From a virus, in IMG/VR virus record IMGVR_UViG_3300028676_000250, positions 1 through 29,472 of that record: DNA of 29,472 bases; one strand, given 5' to 3'. How positions within the stretch are numbered: position 1 is the first letter of the stretch; the number at the start of each line of letters is the position of its first letter. This document shows, piece after piece, positions 14,457 to 21,887 of this stretch. Under the pieces are notes generated by a model, which worked only from the letters and a program-made list of their open reading frames with translations, did no database searches and was not told where the DNA came from. A program made the translations under genes and the position numbers.

Positions 14457-15758
14457 TTATATTGTTTCTACTCTTCGTCCTATATAAATTTTTTGTCTGT
14501 AGCCGTTTTCGCCAAAACTCCGCTCTACTTTTTCTACCTGAAAGGTTCCGTTTTTTTCTGTATCCTTTGCATTTTCAAGAATTACCTGATCCGTAGGTCG
14601 CACAAAAGGTTCGCCAAAAGTCAGAAAGTAACCTTCAAACCCGCTTGGCTTAGATTCCATGGCTCTTAAAGCGGCATATTGATACAGCTCTGAAGCTATT
14701 TCTGTTGTTGCTTTTTTGAAAGCCGCAGGATCTTTTGGTAAGTTTTCACTGTCATTATGCAATACATGGGTTTTTATCAACTGACCATTCGGATCACCCA
14801 ACTCGATATAAATTGGTGTGTTTGAGTTTTTAAAATATTTTTCTACTCGTGTACGGGTGTTTTTTGTAGATTCATTCACGACGATTAATTTATCTTCAAT
14901 AATATTATAACGAAACCTGAAACGTACTTTTCCCGAAAATTTATCAGAAATTGATTGGGTGGCTTTGCTTAATTGAGAACTTAAAAGAGCAAGTCCCTGA
15001 TTAATCAACTTTTTTACAAGTGTTCCCGCTAAAGGACTTTTAATGAAGTTTCGATCTATAAAACCGGCTAATTCAGTGGTAGTATGTTGTTGTGGATTAT
15101 TGGTAATCGTAAGTACGGGCGCGGCATCTTCGATTTTAAAATACGTATAAATTCCTTTGTCTTTTAGCATCTCGAAAACCTGGGCCAAACTTTGATTTCT
15201 GTTGATTATTACATTACCTAATTCCTCATCGAGAGCATTTACTTTAAAAGGTAATTTTAGTTCTTTGATTCTTTTTTCAAAGAAAGTTTTTGGATTAAAA
15301 TTTTCAACATTTGTAGTAGGGTTTGTTGCGACAACATTCAGAGTATCATTCTTATCCTGAACATCGGCATCTTTTACGGCCTTTACTTTTTTAAAGGCAT
15401 ACATTACATCTTCGCAGGTTATTACAGCATTTATATCTGTTTGAACTCCGGTAATATAACCTCTAAAAGCAGGTTTGTAATCACCATCATATCCTAAAAA
15501 AACTTCTACGAAATTTTCGAGTTTAAAAAAATCATGAATTGTTTTTTCGCTGCCACTTGCATTTGTAAACATGCTCTGATCAAACCCTTTCGTATCAGTA
15601 TATACTTTTTGGGGCATTACAATTGTTGCTGTATCAGTAAGCGATTTGTATGAACTGCTGATGTCTACATTTTTCACATAGGTAAATTCATAAAATTTAG
15701 GCGTAGGAATAAGTTTTATCGTTTCGTAAACTCTGATTTTAGCATTTAGTTTAAGCAT
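14457..15758 (-). CDS. Baseplate hub protein, gpD/late control-like
   Basis: 433-aa protein. Patterns include F-V-E-V-F-L-G-Y-D-G-D-Y-K-P-A-F-R-G-Y-I-T-G-V near residues 86-108, typical of gpD/gp27 hubs. An N-Q-S-L-A-Q-V-F-E-M-L-K-D-K-G-I-Y-T-Y-F segment is followed by a long beta-rich part. At the end, F-G-E-P-F-V-R-P-T-D-Q-V-I-L-E and F-Q-V-E-K-V-E-R-S-F-G-E-N-G-Y-R-Q resemble late-control D proteins. This family forms the trimeric hub that connects tube and spike. It overlaps the upstream DUF6046-like gene by 8 bp and is followed closely by the spike gene. Length is within the family range (350-450 aa). Confidence 0.82.
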   Translation of the reverse strand: MLKLNAKIRVYETIKLIPTPKFYEFTYVKNVDISSSYKSLTDTATIVMPQKVYTDTKGFDQSMFTNASGSEKTIHDFFKLENFVEVFLGYDGDYKPAFRGYITGVQTDINAVITCEDVMYAFKKVKAVKDADVQDKNDTLNVVATNPTTNVENFNPKTFFEKRIKELKLPFKVNALDEELGNVIINRNQSLAQVFEMLKDKGIYTYFKIEDAAPVLTITNNPQQHTTTELAGFIDRNFIKSPLAGTLVKKLINQGLALLSSQLSKATQSISDKFSGKVRFRFRYNIIEDKLIVVNESTKNTRTRVEKYFKNSNTPIYIELGDPNGQLIKTHVLHNDSENLPKDPAAFKKATTEIASELYQYAALRAMESKPSGFEGYFLTFGEPFVRPTDQVILENAKDTEKNGTFQVEKVERSFGENGYRQKIYIGRRVETI

Positions 15759-16308
15759 TGTCTCTAATTATTAGTTCTACAGTCTCGTCTGATGTGGCAC
15801 TGGCCGTAAATTTCTGAATGTTTTTTGTGCCGGAAATAGAAGGAATAGAGTAGGAGTCGATCACTAACTCATAAATTCCAAATCGATTCAAAATAGCATG
15901 CGTTACTCTTAAAGCATAAGGAGCATTTAAGAATTGTTTCAATAAGAAAAGTTTTTCTTTTGGATATTCATCTCCTGTTTCATTCGCTATTAGTCCTTCG
16001 ATTGAAATACTAAAATCACCGTTTGTAATATGTTCTTTTATGGTTGAATTTCTTCCTTCTACACTCTCTTTTTTTATGATTTTTGAACGATTTAGATTAA
16101 CAGTAACTGCATCTACTCGTAAGCTGGGTAAATTAAGATCGGTTTTTACCAGGGGTTCAAAAACCAAAGGGGCAAAAACTCTTAGATTAAATTCGCCACC
16201 GGTTTTATCGATAATAAAATCTTTAGATTCTGATTCGTTATAATTCATGCCGGTATACTCAGCTTGTTTTGTATCTAAAATTTCGTTTACATTAAAATTG
16301 AATTTCAT
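15751..16308 (-). CDS. DUF6046-like baseplate/tail hub protein
   Basis: 185-aa protein with a beta-rich composition. A segment with N-L-N-R-S-K-I-I-K-K-E-S-V-E-G-R-N-S-T-I-K-E and the pattern D-F-S-I-S-I-E-G-L-I, then F-L-L-K-Q-F-L-N-A-P-Y-A-L and F-G-I-Y-E-L-V-I-D-S-Y, match the DUF6046 tail protein set of Bacteroidota phages, as far as I recall. These lie between chaperone or tape measure and the gpD hub, which is the place seen here. The function is probably structural, connecting tube end and hub. The 8-bp overlap with the hub gene indicates coupled translation. Confidence 0.7.
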   Translation of the reverse strand: MKFNFNVNEILDTKQAEYTGMNYNESESKDFIIDKTGGEFNLRVFAPLVFEPLVKTDLNLPSLRVDAVTVNLNRSKIIKKESVEGRNSTIKEHITNGDFSISIEGLIANETGDEYPKEKLFLLKQFLNAPYALRVTHAILNRFGIYELVIDSYSIPSISGTKNIQKFTASATSDETVELIIRDNA

Positions 16309-16325
16309 AATGATTTATTTTTTTT

Positions 16326-16796
16326 TTAATTTGAAAATGTTTGTGCAAAGGCCGTCATGATTGTATTTTCCATTCTTTTCTCGTTGTGTTTTTGTAACCA
16401 AAGAGCTTCTTCCAGAAGTTTATAAAATTCATCTATATAAAGTTTATAAGGATCTACCTGAAAAGCATGTCTGATAAGCGCTGCCGATTTTTTAAATTCA
16501 TCCTTTTGTGGTGTTGCGTCGATTGCAAATTCACTGTCTTTTTTAATCATAGCTACAATTGAATTTCCTGCAGAAAGCATGAATTCATCGTCATAATTTT
16601 CCTTGTCAAGAACACATTCTTTAAATAAAAACAGGATTGCTTCATGCGGATTATCCTTGTATAAATTTTGATAGTTTAAGAAAGTATTGAACGAAGGTTT
16701 TTTGCAGTAAGTTGTTGTTAATTGGTCATCTGAGGTCAGTTTTAATACTGTACCGTATTTTTCTTTTAATTTTTCTATTGATAATTCGTCTGGCAT
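16326..16796 (-). CDS. Second tail assembly chaperone-like protein
   Basis: 156-aa mostly helical protein. The start L-K-E-K-Y-G-T-V-L-K-L-T-S-D-D-Q-L-T-T-T-Y-C-K-K-P resembles the 114-aa chaperone-like protein at 8356-8700, including the K-K-P and later L-F-K-E-C. The C-terminal half adds K-L-L-E-E-A-L-W-L-Q-K-H-N-E-K-R. Phages usually encode one such protein near the tape measure, so the pair is notable. It lies 17 bp before the DUF6046-like gene and follows the 64-aa first gene of the operon. The chaperone role is inferred from the shared pattern and location. Confidence 0.55.
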   Translation of the reverse strand: MPDELSIEKLKEKYGTVLKLTSDDQLTTTYCKKPSFNTFLNYQNLYKDNPHEAILFLFKECVLDKENYDDEFMLSAGNSIVAMIKKDSEFAIDATPQKDEFKKSAALIRHAFQVDPYKLYIDEFYKLLEEALWLQKHNEKRMENTIMTAFAQTFSN

Positions 16797-16865
16797 TTTT
16801 TGTGGTTTTAGAGATTTTGTCTTTTTGTTGTGATAAAGAATGTGGTTTAATTTTTTTTAGAATAT

Positions 16866-17060
16866 TTAAATACTGCTATCCCTGCTTTCTTTTTTTATAA
16901 TTTCGTTCAGGTTTTCATTTTTCTCAGATACGCTTAAAGGCGTGATATTAAAACTCTCTATAAAAATGCTTCCTTCCGATGTTTGCATTAAAGGATTTTT
17001 GAAATTACTCATGTCTGGTGTTTTAGGTGTTTCGCCTAAATCTTTGGGTGTATAATCCAT
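16866..17060 (-). CDS. Small acidic first gene of the hub operon
   Basis: 64-aa protein with no recognised family. It is Pro- and Ser-rich at the start (YTPKDLGETPKTPDMS) and then amphipathic (SEGSIFIESFNITPLS, followed by N-E-N-L-N-E-I-I-K-K). It is the first gene after regulatory element 5 (leader about 130 nt) and is followed after 69 bp by the chaperone-like gene. Phages often place a short protein before the chaperone or tape-measure region. Coding status is supported by an ATG, position right after a promoter element and biased composition. Confidence 0.55.
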   Translation of the reverse strand: MDYTPKDLGETPKTPDMSNFKNPLMQTSEGSIFIESFNITPLSVSEKNENLNEIIKKESRDSSI

Positions 17061-17198
17061 GATTGGTGTATTGTTTTTAATTGTTAATATGATTGTTGGA
17101 GTGACTTATATAGTTGAGGTTTCCACTTTCAGAAATATTTTGAAAGCAGGAGTTTTTATGCGCCTTTCAGGCGAACTAATTGTTGGAATTAGAGTATG

Positions 17199-17262
17199 TA
17201 AAAATACGTTGGAAGAAGCTTAAAAACGAAAAATTGAAGGTTTGTTTTCAGTAGTTTCAGTA
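17199..17262 (-). promoter_or_regulatory. Regulon element 5, hub/spike block
   Basis: Box CAGTAGTTTCAGTA (17249-17262) lies 42 bp from TAAAAATA (17199-17206), minus-strand TATTTTTA, preceded on the plus strand by TG as in elements 1 and 2. It heads the chaperone/hub/spike transcript. Confidence 0.8.
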
Positions 17263-17322
17263 GAAATTTTTTACTTAATTTATTGATTTTTAGATGTCTT
17301 TTTAGTTTGTTTTTGAAATATT

Positions 17323-17378
17323 AAAAAACACCCAGGATCATCAGGAAATTGATATTCTCCTAATAATCTTTGGGTGTT
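17323..17378 (-). terminator. Terminator downstream of the fibre remnant
   Basis: Arms AACACCCA (17327-17334) and TGGGTGTT (17371-17378) enclose a smaller AGGA/TCCT stem. On the minus strand they are followed by a U run (plus-strand A run 17323-17328). This is the second terminator after the 614-aa fibre gene, probably the original terminator of the fibre whose 3' end remains at 17427-17544. Confidence 0.65.
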
Positions 17379-17426
17379 AATTTTATGAAAGTTATTATGA
17401 TTATGAGACTGATTATTCAGTTTTGG

Positions 17427-17544
17427 TTACCAAGCCGTTAAAGCGGGTCATCCCCATGTGTTTGCTGCTCTACATAAATAAATGTAATCTGCAGTTATAT
17501 AATCGGGAAAACCAAAAGTGCGGTTTTGCAGAGCCAAAAGTTTC
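17427..17544 (-). pseudogene. Decayed 3' end of an older tail fibre gene
   Basis: On the minus strand one frame reads LKLLALQNRTFGFPDYITAD, then YIYLCRAANTWG, a TGA stop (17448-17450), and PALTAW with TAA at 17427-17429. The D-Y-I-Y-L-C-x-A-x-N-T-W and final A-L-x-x-W pattern is typical of C-terminal ends of Bacteroidota phage fibre proteins. No start codon or upstream gene body remains, and the in-frame TGA (possibly a one-base deletion plus a nearby insertion) breaks the ending. It lies between two terminators downstream of the intact 614-aa fibre, whose own end is different (FYFSLLATS). This suggests replacement of the fibre tip by recombination. Confidence 0.55.
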
Positions 17545-17577
17545 AAAAAAAAGCCAATACATGTTGTATTGGCTTTT
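17545..17577 (-). terminator. Terminator after the 614-aa fibre gene
   Basis: Stem AAAAGCCAATACA (17549-17561) with TGTATTGGCTTTT (17565-17577) has a 3-nt loop. A long A run to the left (U run on the minus strand) makes it a strong terminator for the fibre transcript. It also lacks few bases for the opposite direction. Confidence 0.85.
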
Positions 17578-17706
17578 GCATACCTTTTAATCACTCTTTA
17601 AATTTTCTCTCGCACCATCCTAATTTTCTGTGTATGCACCAGAAATTAATAATGGATTCATTTTCGTTTGTAACAAGTAAAACTTATAAATATTGAAAAG
17701 TTAATT

Positions 17707-19551
17707 TTAAGAAGTTGCTAAAAGTGAGAAGTAAAAAATATTACCTATGCACTCTAAAACTCCTGTTCTATTTGGCGGAACTATACAAGAGCTGCCTAAT
17801 ACGCCGTTTATATCTATTGCATTACTTCTGCTAATTGTAACATTGCCTGTCATTCTGTTAATAAAAGTCATTCTTCGACCTCTAAAATAAGTTGGTGTGT
17901 TGTCGAAAGTTACACTACAGTTTGCTACTGTATTAAAAACAAAGCTCATGCTGTTTTGTGTTGTAGGCACAATGTAGCTGGTTGTTTGAACAATTACGGC
18001 TCTGTTGTACTCTGTTGCTGGAACTTTATAAATTCTACTCCCTGTATCCATTGCTAAGAAAAAATCGTAAACATATTGCGCAGGCTTAACGTACATTATA
18101 TCATTTCTTTGTACCCAGTATTGAGAAATGTCTTCTGGGTTTTTTATAACATTTCCGTCTTTATCAAAAGCTAACAAATTGCCTCCAAATTTAGGGTAGT
18201 ATCTTATGTAACTATACGCTCCTATGGAGCCAACACAACCGTAATAGCTGTCATTCCAAAACATTAAAGTATTGCCGTATTCCTGCTTTATTTCTCCTTC
18301 AAATGCATAAGTACTTGTAAACTTATGTATTCCGTATCGTGGTGTCGTTCCTGTTGTCTTCGGGCATATTAATAAGCTTGTTCCTTCAAATCCTATAGCT
18401 GATATTCCTAAGCTTCTCCAGTTTGAGTTTGCACTAGGAACTCCAGTTAAATTTATCGCTGTAGCGTCTCCAGAAGTTAACTCCAAAACGTAAATCCCTG
18501 TATTATTTACTTCATCTTTTGCTAAAGCGTAAACAGTTCCAAAGTTAACAAATTCTCTTCCTAATGGAACAGGAGAACTAAACGGAGTTCCTACTCCAGC
18601 GTAAGTAATTCTTTTTGTCTGCCCTGCATGATCGCTAAACATGTATAATCTGGCTGCTGAAGTAAAAAGATTTCCTATTAATGGTTGTCCTGTTACTGGA
18701 CTTGCCCCTAAGTCGGTCACTAAACTTATAGTATCGTTTGTGGCTAATAATTTATAAATTCTATTGATAGAATAATCTGAGTTTGTAGCTCCAAAATAAA
18801 CGTTATTGTCAGCACCTAAAAAAGCATGTGTAGCAAATAAACCGTCTGGGATGGCTAAATCTGGATACGTTGTCAATCCTGAGGCAGAACTTGTTCTAAA
18901 AGTTGCAATTTTGTTTATTACAGAAGAGTCTTTATAAAAAACTAATCCTATAGATGTGTTATAGAGGACTGGTATTCCTTGCGTTCCTCCTGTTGGTGCT
19001 GTCCAAATCATACCACCTCCACTAAATGATTGTTTTTCATATATTCCGACACGACGTTCTGAGCCATTCCAGGAAAAAGAAAGCATCCAGATTGCTGTTG
19101 TTGTAGTTAAAACTGCAGGTTTTACGTAAGTTCCTACACTGTCAACGTTAGTCAAAAACCATTTTTCTATATTTGGCGAAAAATCAACTTTATCAAATTT
19201 TAATCCCATAATACCAGCTGCCTGACTGTCTATTGTAATAGGTCGAGCAGAGTAAACAACGTTTGTGCCGTCAGACAAATAACCTGCCGTAGCTGGTATT
19301 GCATTATTTCCGCTTGATTTCAAGTAAGCACCAGAACCAAAAACATCATGCACCTGCATATTTGCACTGTTTACTCCTGTAGACGTTATGCCCTGACCAG
19401 TTAACGTGAATTCGCCACCTGAACTGCCAAAAGAATCAGACGGCAACTCTTTAATATCTCCGTCAGCTGTTCGCATAAGAACTTTATCTTCTAAAGAACC
19501 GATATTAACCTGTTGAAAGTTTAAAGGTGTTTTAAATGTTTGTTTAGCCAT
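17707..19551 (-). CDS. Tail fibre protein with propeller-like region
   Basis: 614-aa protein. The start (KTPLNFQQVNIGSLEDKVLM, then D-G-D-I-K-E-L) and a glycine-rich segment are typical of Bacteroidota fibre shafts. Residues about 130-450 contain repeated blade-like strands (N-N-V-Y-F-G-A-T-N, A-R-L-Y-M-F-S-D, G-T-V-Y-A-L-A-K-D, I-Y-V-L-E-L-T-S-G) suggesting a beta-propeller-like domain. It shares a flanking motif with the 1051-aa fibre: DSQAAGIMGLKFDKV here versus DSQVEGKSGLRFNKL there, and LLAFDKDGNV versus LLTLDENGNV after the propeller. The C-terminus (about 500-614) is beta-rich and probably a receptor-binding tip. It lacks the adaptor module, which may be supplied by the 131-aa protein upstream. 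Confidence 0.78.
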   Translation of the reverse strand: MAKQTFKTPLNFQQVNIGSLEDKVLMRTADGDIKELPSDSFGSSGGEFTLTGQGITSTGVNSANMQVHDVFGSGAYLKSSGNNAIPATAGYLSDGTNVVYSARPITIDSQAAGIMGLKFDKVDFSPNIEKWFLTNVDSVGTYVKPAVLTTTTAIWMLSFSWNGSERRVGIYEKQSFSGGGMIWTAPTGGTQGIPVLYNTSIGLVFYKDSSVINKIATFRTSSASGLTTYPDLAIPDGLFATHAFLGADNNVYFGATNSDYSINRIYKLLATNDTISLVTDLGASPVTGQPLIGNLFTSAARLYMFSDHAGQTKRITYAGVGTPFSSPVPLGREFVNFGTVYALAKDEVNNTGIYVLELTSGDATAINLTGVPSANSNWRSLGISAIGFEGTSLLICPKTTGTTPRYGIHKFTSTYAFEGEIKQEYGNTLMFWNDSYYGCVGSIGAYSYIRYYPKFGGNLLAFDKDGNVIKNPEDISQYWVQRNDIMYVKPAQYVYDFFLAMDTGSRIYKVPATEYNRAVIVQTTSYIVPTTQNSMSFVFNTVANCSVTFDNTPTYFRGRRMTFINRMTGNVTISRSNAIDINGVLGSSCIVPPNRTGVLECIGNIFYFSLLATS

Positions 19552-19567
19552 AATTTTTAATTAAAAG

Positions 19568-19717
19568 TTATCTCTGAACTTCCTCAGATGTAGTTTGTTC
19601 AGATTTGATTATTTTTTTCATTTGTACCACACCATCAATAAATGATAAAGTGATTGATTCGTTTTCATTTGAAGAATTTGTAATTGTCAGGCAAATTCTT
19701 TGACAATATTTCTTCAT
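19568..19717 (-). CDS. Possible 49-aa protein between fibre genes
   Basis: An open frame with ATG at 19717 and TAA at 19568-19570 encodes MKKYCQRICLTITNSSNENE, then a Ser/Ile-rich stretch and SEQTTSEEVQR. It overlaps, in another frame, a 33-aa frame (19665-19766, MSKRKQVLKLKKRLKKHEE) that begins 9 bp after the 131-aa gene ends. One or both may be translated as small fibre accessory proteins. No family is recognised. Support is only an open frame, start codons and the operon position, so this is tentative. Confidence 0.3.
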   Translation of the reverse strand: MKKYCQRICLTITNSSNENESITLSFIDGVVQMKKIIKSEQTTSEEVQR

Positions 19718-19775
19718 GCTTTTTAAGCCTCTTTTTAAGCTTTAGAACCTGTTTTCTTTTGGACATATTTAAACT

Positions 19776-20171
19776 TTATAATTCAAGTCCTGATTTAATG
19801 TCGTAGCTGTTATTGCCCGAATAGGTGCCGCATATAAAAACTCCATTAATATAGCCCAGGCAAAAATCGCTGGATTCTTTTATTTTTGGATTTCCTTCCG
19901 GACTAGTTTTGAATACCAGAACTTCACCGTATGGTATTATCCTAGCAATTGCCAATAAATTTTGATGTGTATTCTCATCTGTTAAGTGACTTTCAAAAAC
20001 TTCATTGTCAGTTTTACTTAACAGCAGCTCATCAATGCCTTCTACGTCTGCAACAGGAATTTTTTCGCTTTTGTGTCGAAAACTATCCCAAGTATCCCAA
20101 AACTGCTGTTGCGTTGGTTTTAAACCAGTTCTAAACCATTGTTTTATGGTATTTAATGTTTGTAAAGCCAT
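19776..20171 (-). CDS. Short fibre/adaptor paralogue
   Basis: 131-aa protein. Residues 1-50 (start MALQTLNTIKQWFRTGLKPT, then W-D-T-W-D-S-F-R-H-K and D-V-E-G-I-D-E-L-L) are nearly identical to the start of the 1051-aa fibre. This is probably the module that docks fibres on the baseplate. Residues 50-131 are unique, with C-L-G-Y-I-N-G-V-F-I-C-G-T-Y-S-G-N-N-S near the end. It is the first gene after element 6 and precedes the 614-aa fibre, which has no such adaptor. It may be a short fibre, an adaptor that carries the 614-aa protein, or a truncated fibre whose C-terminus was replaced. Confidence 0.72.
   Translation of the reverse strand: MALQTLNTIKQWFRTGLKPTQQQFWDTWDSFRHKSEKIPVADVEGIDELLLSKTDNEVFESHLTDENTHQNLLAIARIIPYGEVLVFKTSPEGNPKIKESSDFCLGYINGVFICGTYSGNNSYDIKSGLEL
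20037..20171 (-). repeat. Fibre-adaptor repeat, copy 1
   Basis: This coding segment for the first about 45 residues of the 131-aa protein is repeated at 24898-25032. A 37-bp run (20128-20164 versus 24989-25025) is identical and the rest diverges mainly at synonymous or conservative positions. Such identity can support recombination between fibre genes. Confidence 0.85.
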
Positions 20172-20401
20172 GTTTTTTCTTTTTTTTATTATGTAGTTTT
20201 AGATTTTGGTAAATTCAATATTAGGTTCTTAGGTAATTCTGCCATGATTTTGTGTTTGATTTATATTGGAGCTATTAATGCTCAATGCAAGTAAATATGG
20301 TTTTCTATTAGAGAATAGGAGAGGATATTGTTATAAAAACATCCTGAAAGTTTGCAAATTGACGTGTATGGCCCAATAACACTATTCGACTTCTGAGAGT
20401 G

Positions 20402-20465
20402 TAAAAGTAGTAATGAAATAGGTGAAAAAAGAAAAATAGAAATTGTGTTTTCTGTAATTTCAGTA
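20402..20465 (-). promoter_or_regulatory. Regulon element 6, fibre block 2
   Basis: Box variant CTGTAATTTCAGTA (20452-20465) lies 42 bp from TAAAAGTA (20402-20409), minus-strand TACTTTTA. It reads toward the 131-aa adaptor gene with a leader of about 225 nt; the rest of 20172-20586 holds no gene. Confidence 0.75.
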
Positions 20466-20586
20466 GAAAAAAAACACTATAAGTTTGTGATTAACAGTTT
20501 TATATTTTAAAAAAAAATAAAAACAACATAGTTACTGAAATCGAATTTACTCTCAGTTATTTATAACACAACTCCTGTAATGTCTT

Positions 20587-20778
20587 TTACTTTTCTTCAT
20601 TAGAAAATAAAGTAGTAATACTTGGTAATGCTGCTGATAAAACCAAACCAATCAATTTAATTCTATTGATTGTCAATAGTGACAATCCTGCATCTTGTAA
20701 GAGATCGAATTTTGTATCGATTAAACCTGTTAAAACAATTAAAAGGCTAACGATTACTGTGATTTTTGATTTGTTCAT
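20587..20778 (-). CDS. Small two-helix membrane protein, holin-like
   Basis: 63-aa protein with two hydrophobic stretches (about 6-20 and 38-57), a charged turn between (D-T-K-F-D) and an acidic/basic C-terminus (NEEK). It could be a second holin or antiholin, or a small membrane protein carried with the fibre module. No family is recognised with confidence. It lies 338 bp downstream of the LamG-like gene on the same strand and may be the last gene of the element-7 transcript. No separate box is present. Confidence 0.55.
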   Translation of the reverse strand: MNKSKITVIVSLLIVLTGLIDTKFDLLQDAGLSLLTINRIKLIGLVLSAALPSITTLFSNEEK

Positions 20779-20978
20779 ATAATTAGTTTAAAGCGTTAAG
20801 GTTAATGTTGAGGATTGGATTCATCGGTTAAAAGTTTTGTCATATATAAACTTAAGATGATTGTATTAAAGTCTAAAGGTTAAGGATACTGTACTCTTCC
20901 TTCTGCGATAGTTTCTGAGCTTTAAGTCCCCATGAAAAGTTAAGTGACTTTAAGTTTCAAATTGATTTTCTTAATAGC

Positions 20979-21006
20979 GGATTTAAAAATCGAAATTTTT
21001 AAATCC
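20979..21006. other. Perfect 12-bp hairpin in the 20779-21116 gap
   Basis: GGATTTAAAAAT, CGAA, ATTTTTAAATCC forms a perfect hairpin with a GNRA-like tetraloop (CGAA). It lies downstream of the LamG-like gene. There is no clear U run after it on the minus strand, so it may be a processing or stability element. The rest of this 338-bp gap shows no gene. Confidence 0.45.
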
Positions 21007-21116
21007 TAATGTTGATAAATCCCCCTATTTTGATTCTTATATAAATACTAAGATTTCTAATCTTCTAATCTGCGCTATTTAATTTAAATGTGTTGTCTTC
21101 AAATTGTATGATAATT

Positions 21117-21887
21117 TTAACCGCTAATTGGTTGTCCTGTATAATCTACATGACAGTTATTTGAGCCTAAAGAAGTTTCGGTAAATCCAATAAGTGATCC
21201 GTTGTAAGAATTTTTACTTTTGTCATTTGCAATTGTTCCCGTTTTTTCATCAAATCCTAAATCAAGCAATACATCATTTGTTGCCGTTGTTGGTACAATT
21301 TTACCTCTGGTATTAAAAAGCTCAAAAACCTCTGTTTCTGAAAGTGCTTTTTTAAAAACTTTAACATCATAAACTATTGCAGTTGAGCTGTAAATTCCCC
21401 GGTTTCCAGTTGATCCAATATAGACGGTATTTGAATCACCAACAATTCTGTTTGTCGATACGGAGTCAAAAAATACTCCGTTTTTATAAACCTTCATTAT
21501 ATATCCATCATAAGTTACACCTATTACAATAGTCTCATTTATTGTATACGGAACTGTTACTGGTTCAGCCTCTATTCCGGTTAATTGAAATGAAACCCAA
21601 AAAGTTCCATTTAATCTCAAATCAATGCTAAATGCATTACTTCCTTCAATATCGTTTATCCAGTTTGTAAAAATTACTTCATAAGCTCCTACTTTAGTGG
21701 GCTTGAATATTATATTTACTGAGAAAGGAGTTGCTGTGTTCCAATTATTAACTCCACTTAAATTTGAACTTATTACTTGATTCCCATTGAACTTGATTCC
21801 ATTATTAATCCATTTTGCTCTATCGTCCCTATTAATAAAATCTGAATTATTTGAAATTATATTTCCATTTAAATCTTTAATTAACAT
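21117..21887 (-). CDS. LamG/concanavalin-like fibre-associated protein
   Basis: 256-aa protein. Residues about 25-195 show the LamG jelly-roll pattern: G-I-K-F-N-G-N-Q, then P-F-S-V-N-I-I-F-K-P, I-G-V-T-Y-D-G-Y-I-M-K-V-Y-K-N-G-V-F-F-D-S-V, V-Y-I-G-S-T-G-N-R-G-I-Y and I-V-Y-D-V-K-V-F-K-K-A-L-S-E-T-E-V-F-E-L-F-N. Such domains bind glycans and occur in phage fibre tips. The gene overlaps the end of the 1051-aa fibre gene by 11 bp, indicating coupled translation. It is likely a fibre tip subunit or chaperone that recognises a surface glycan. No signal peptide is seen. Confidence 0.78.
   Translation of the reverse strand: MLIKDLNGNIISNNSDFINRDDRAKWINNGIKFNGNQVISSNLSGVNNWNTATPFSVNIIFKPTKVGAYEVIFTNWINDIEGSNAFSIDLRLNGTFWVSFQLTGIEAEPVTVPYTINETIVIGVTYDGYIMKVYKNGVFFDSVSTNRIVGDSNTVYIGSTGNRGIYSSTAIVYDVKVFKKALSETEVFELFNTRGKIVPTTATNDVLLDLGFDEKTGTIANDKSKNSYNGSLIGFTETSLGSNNCHVDYTGQPISG

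Noticed and set aside
14409-14669. Plus-strand 86-aa frame and other plus-strand frames inside minus-strand tail genes (3179-3433, 6114-6422, 1260-1586)
   Set aside because: They lie inside strongly supported tail, baseplate or endolysin genes on the other strand, and their translations show no domain pattern.
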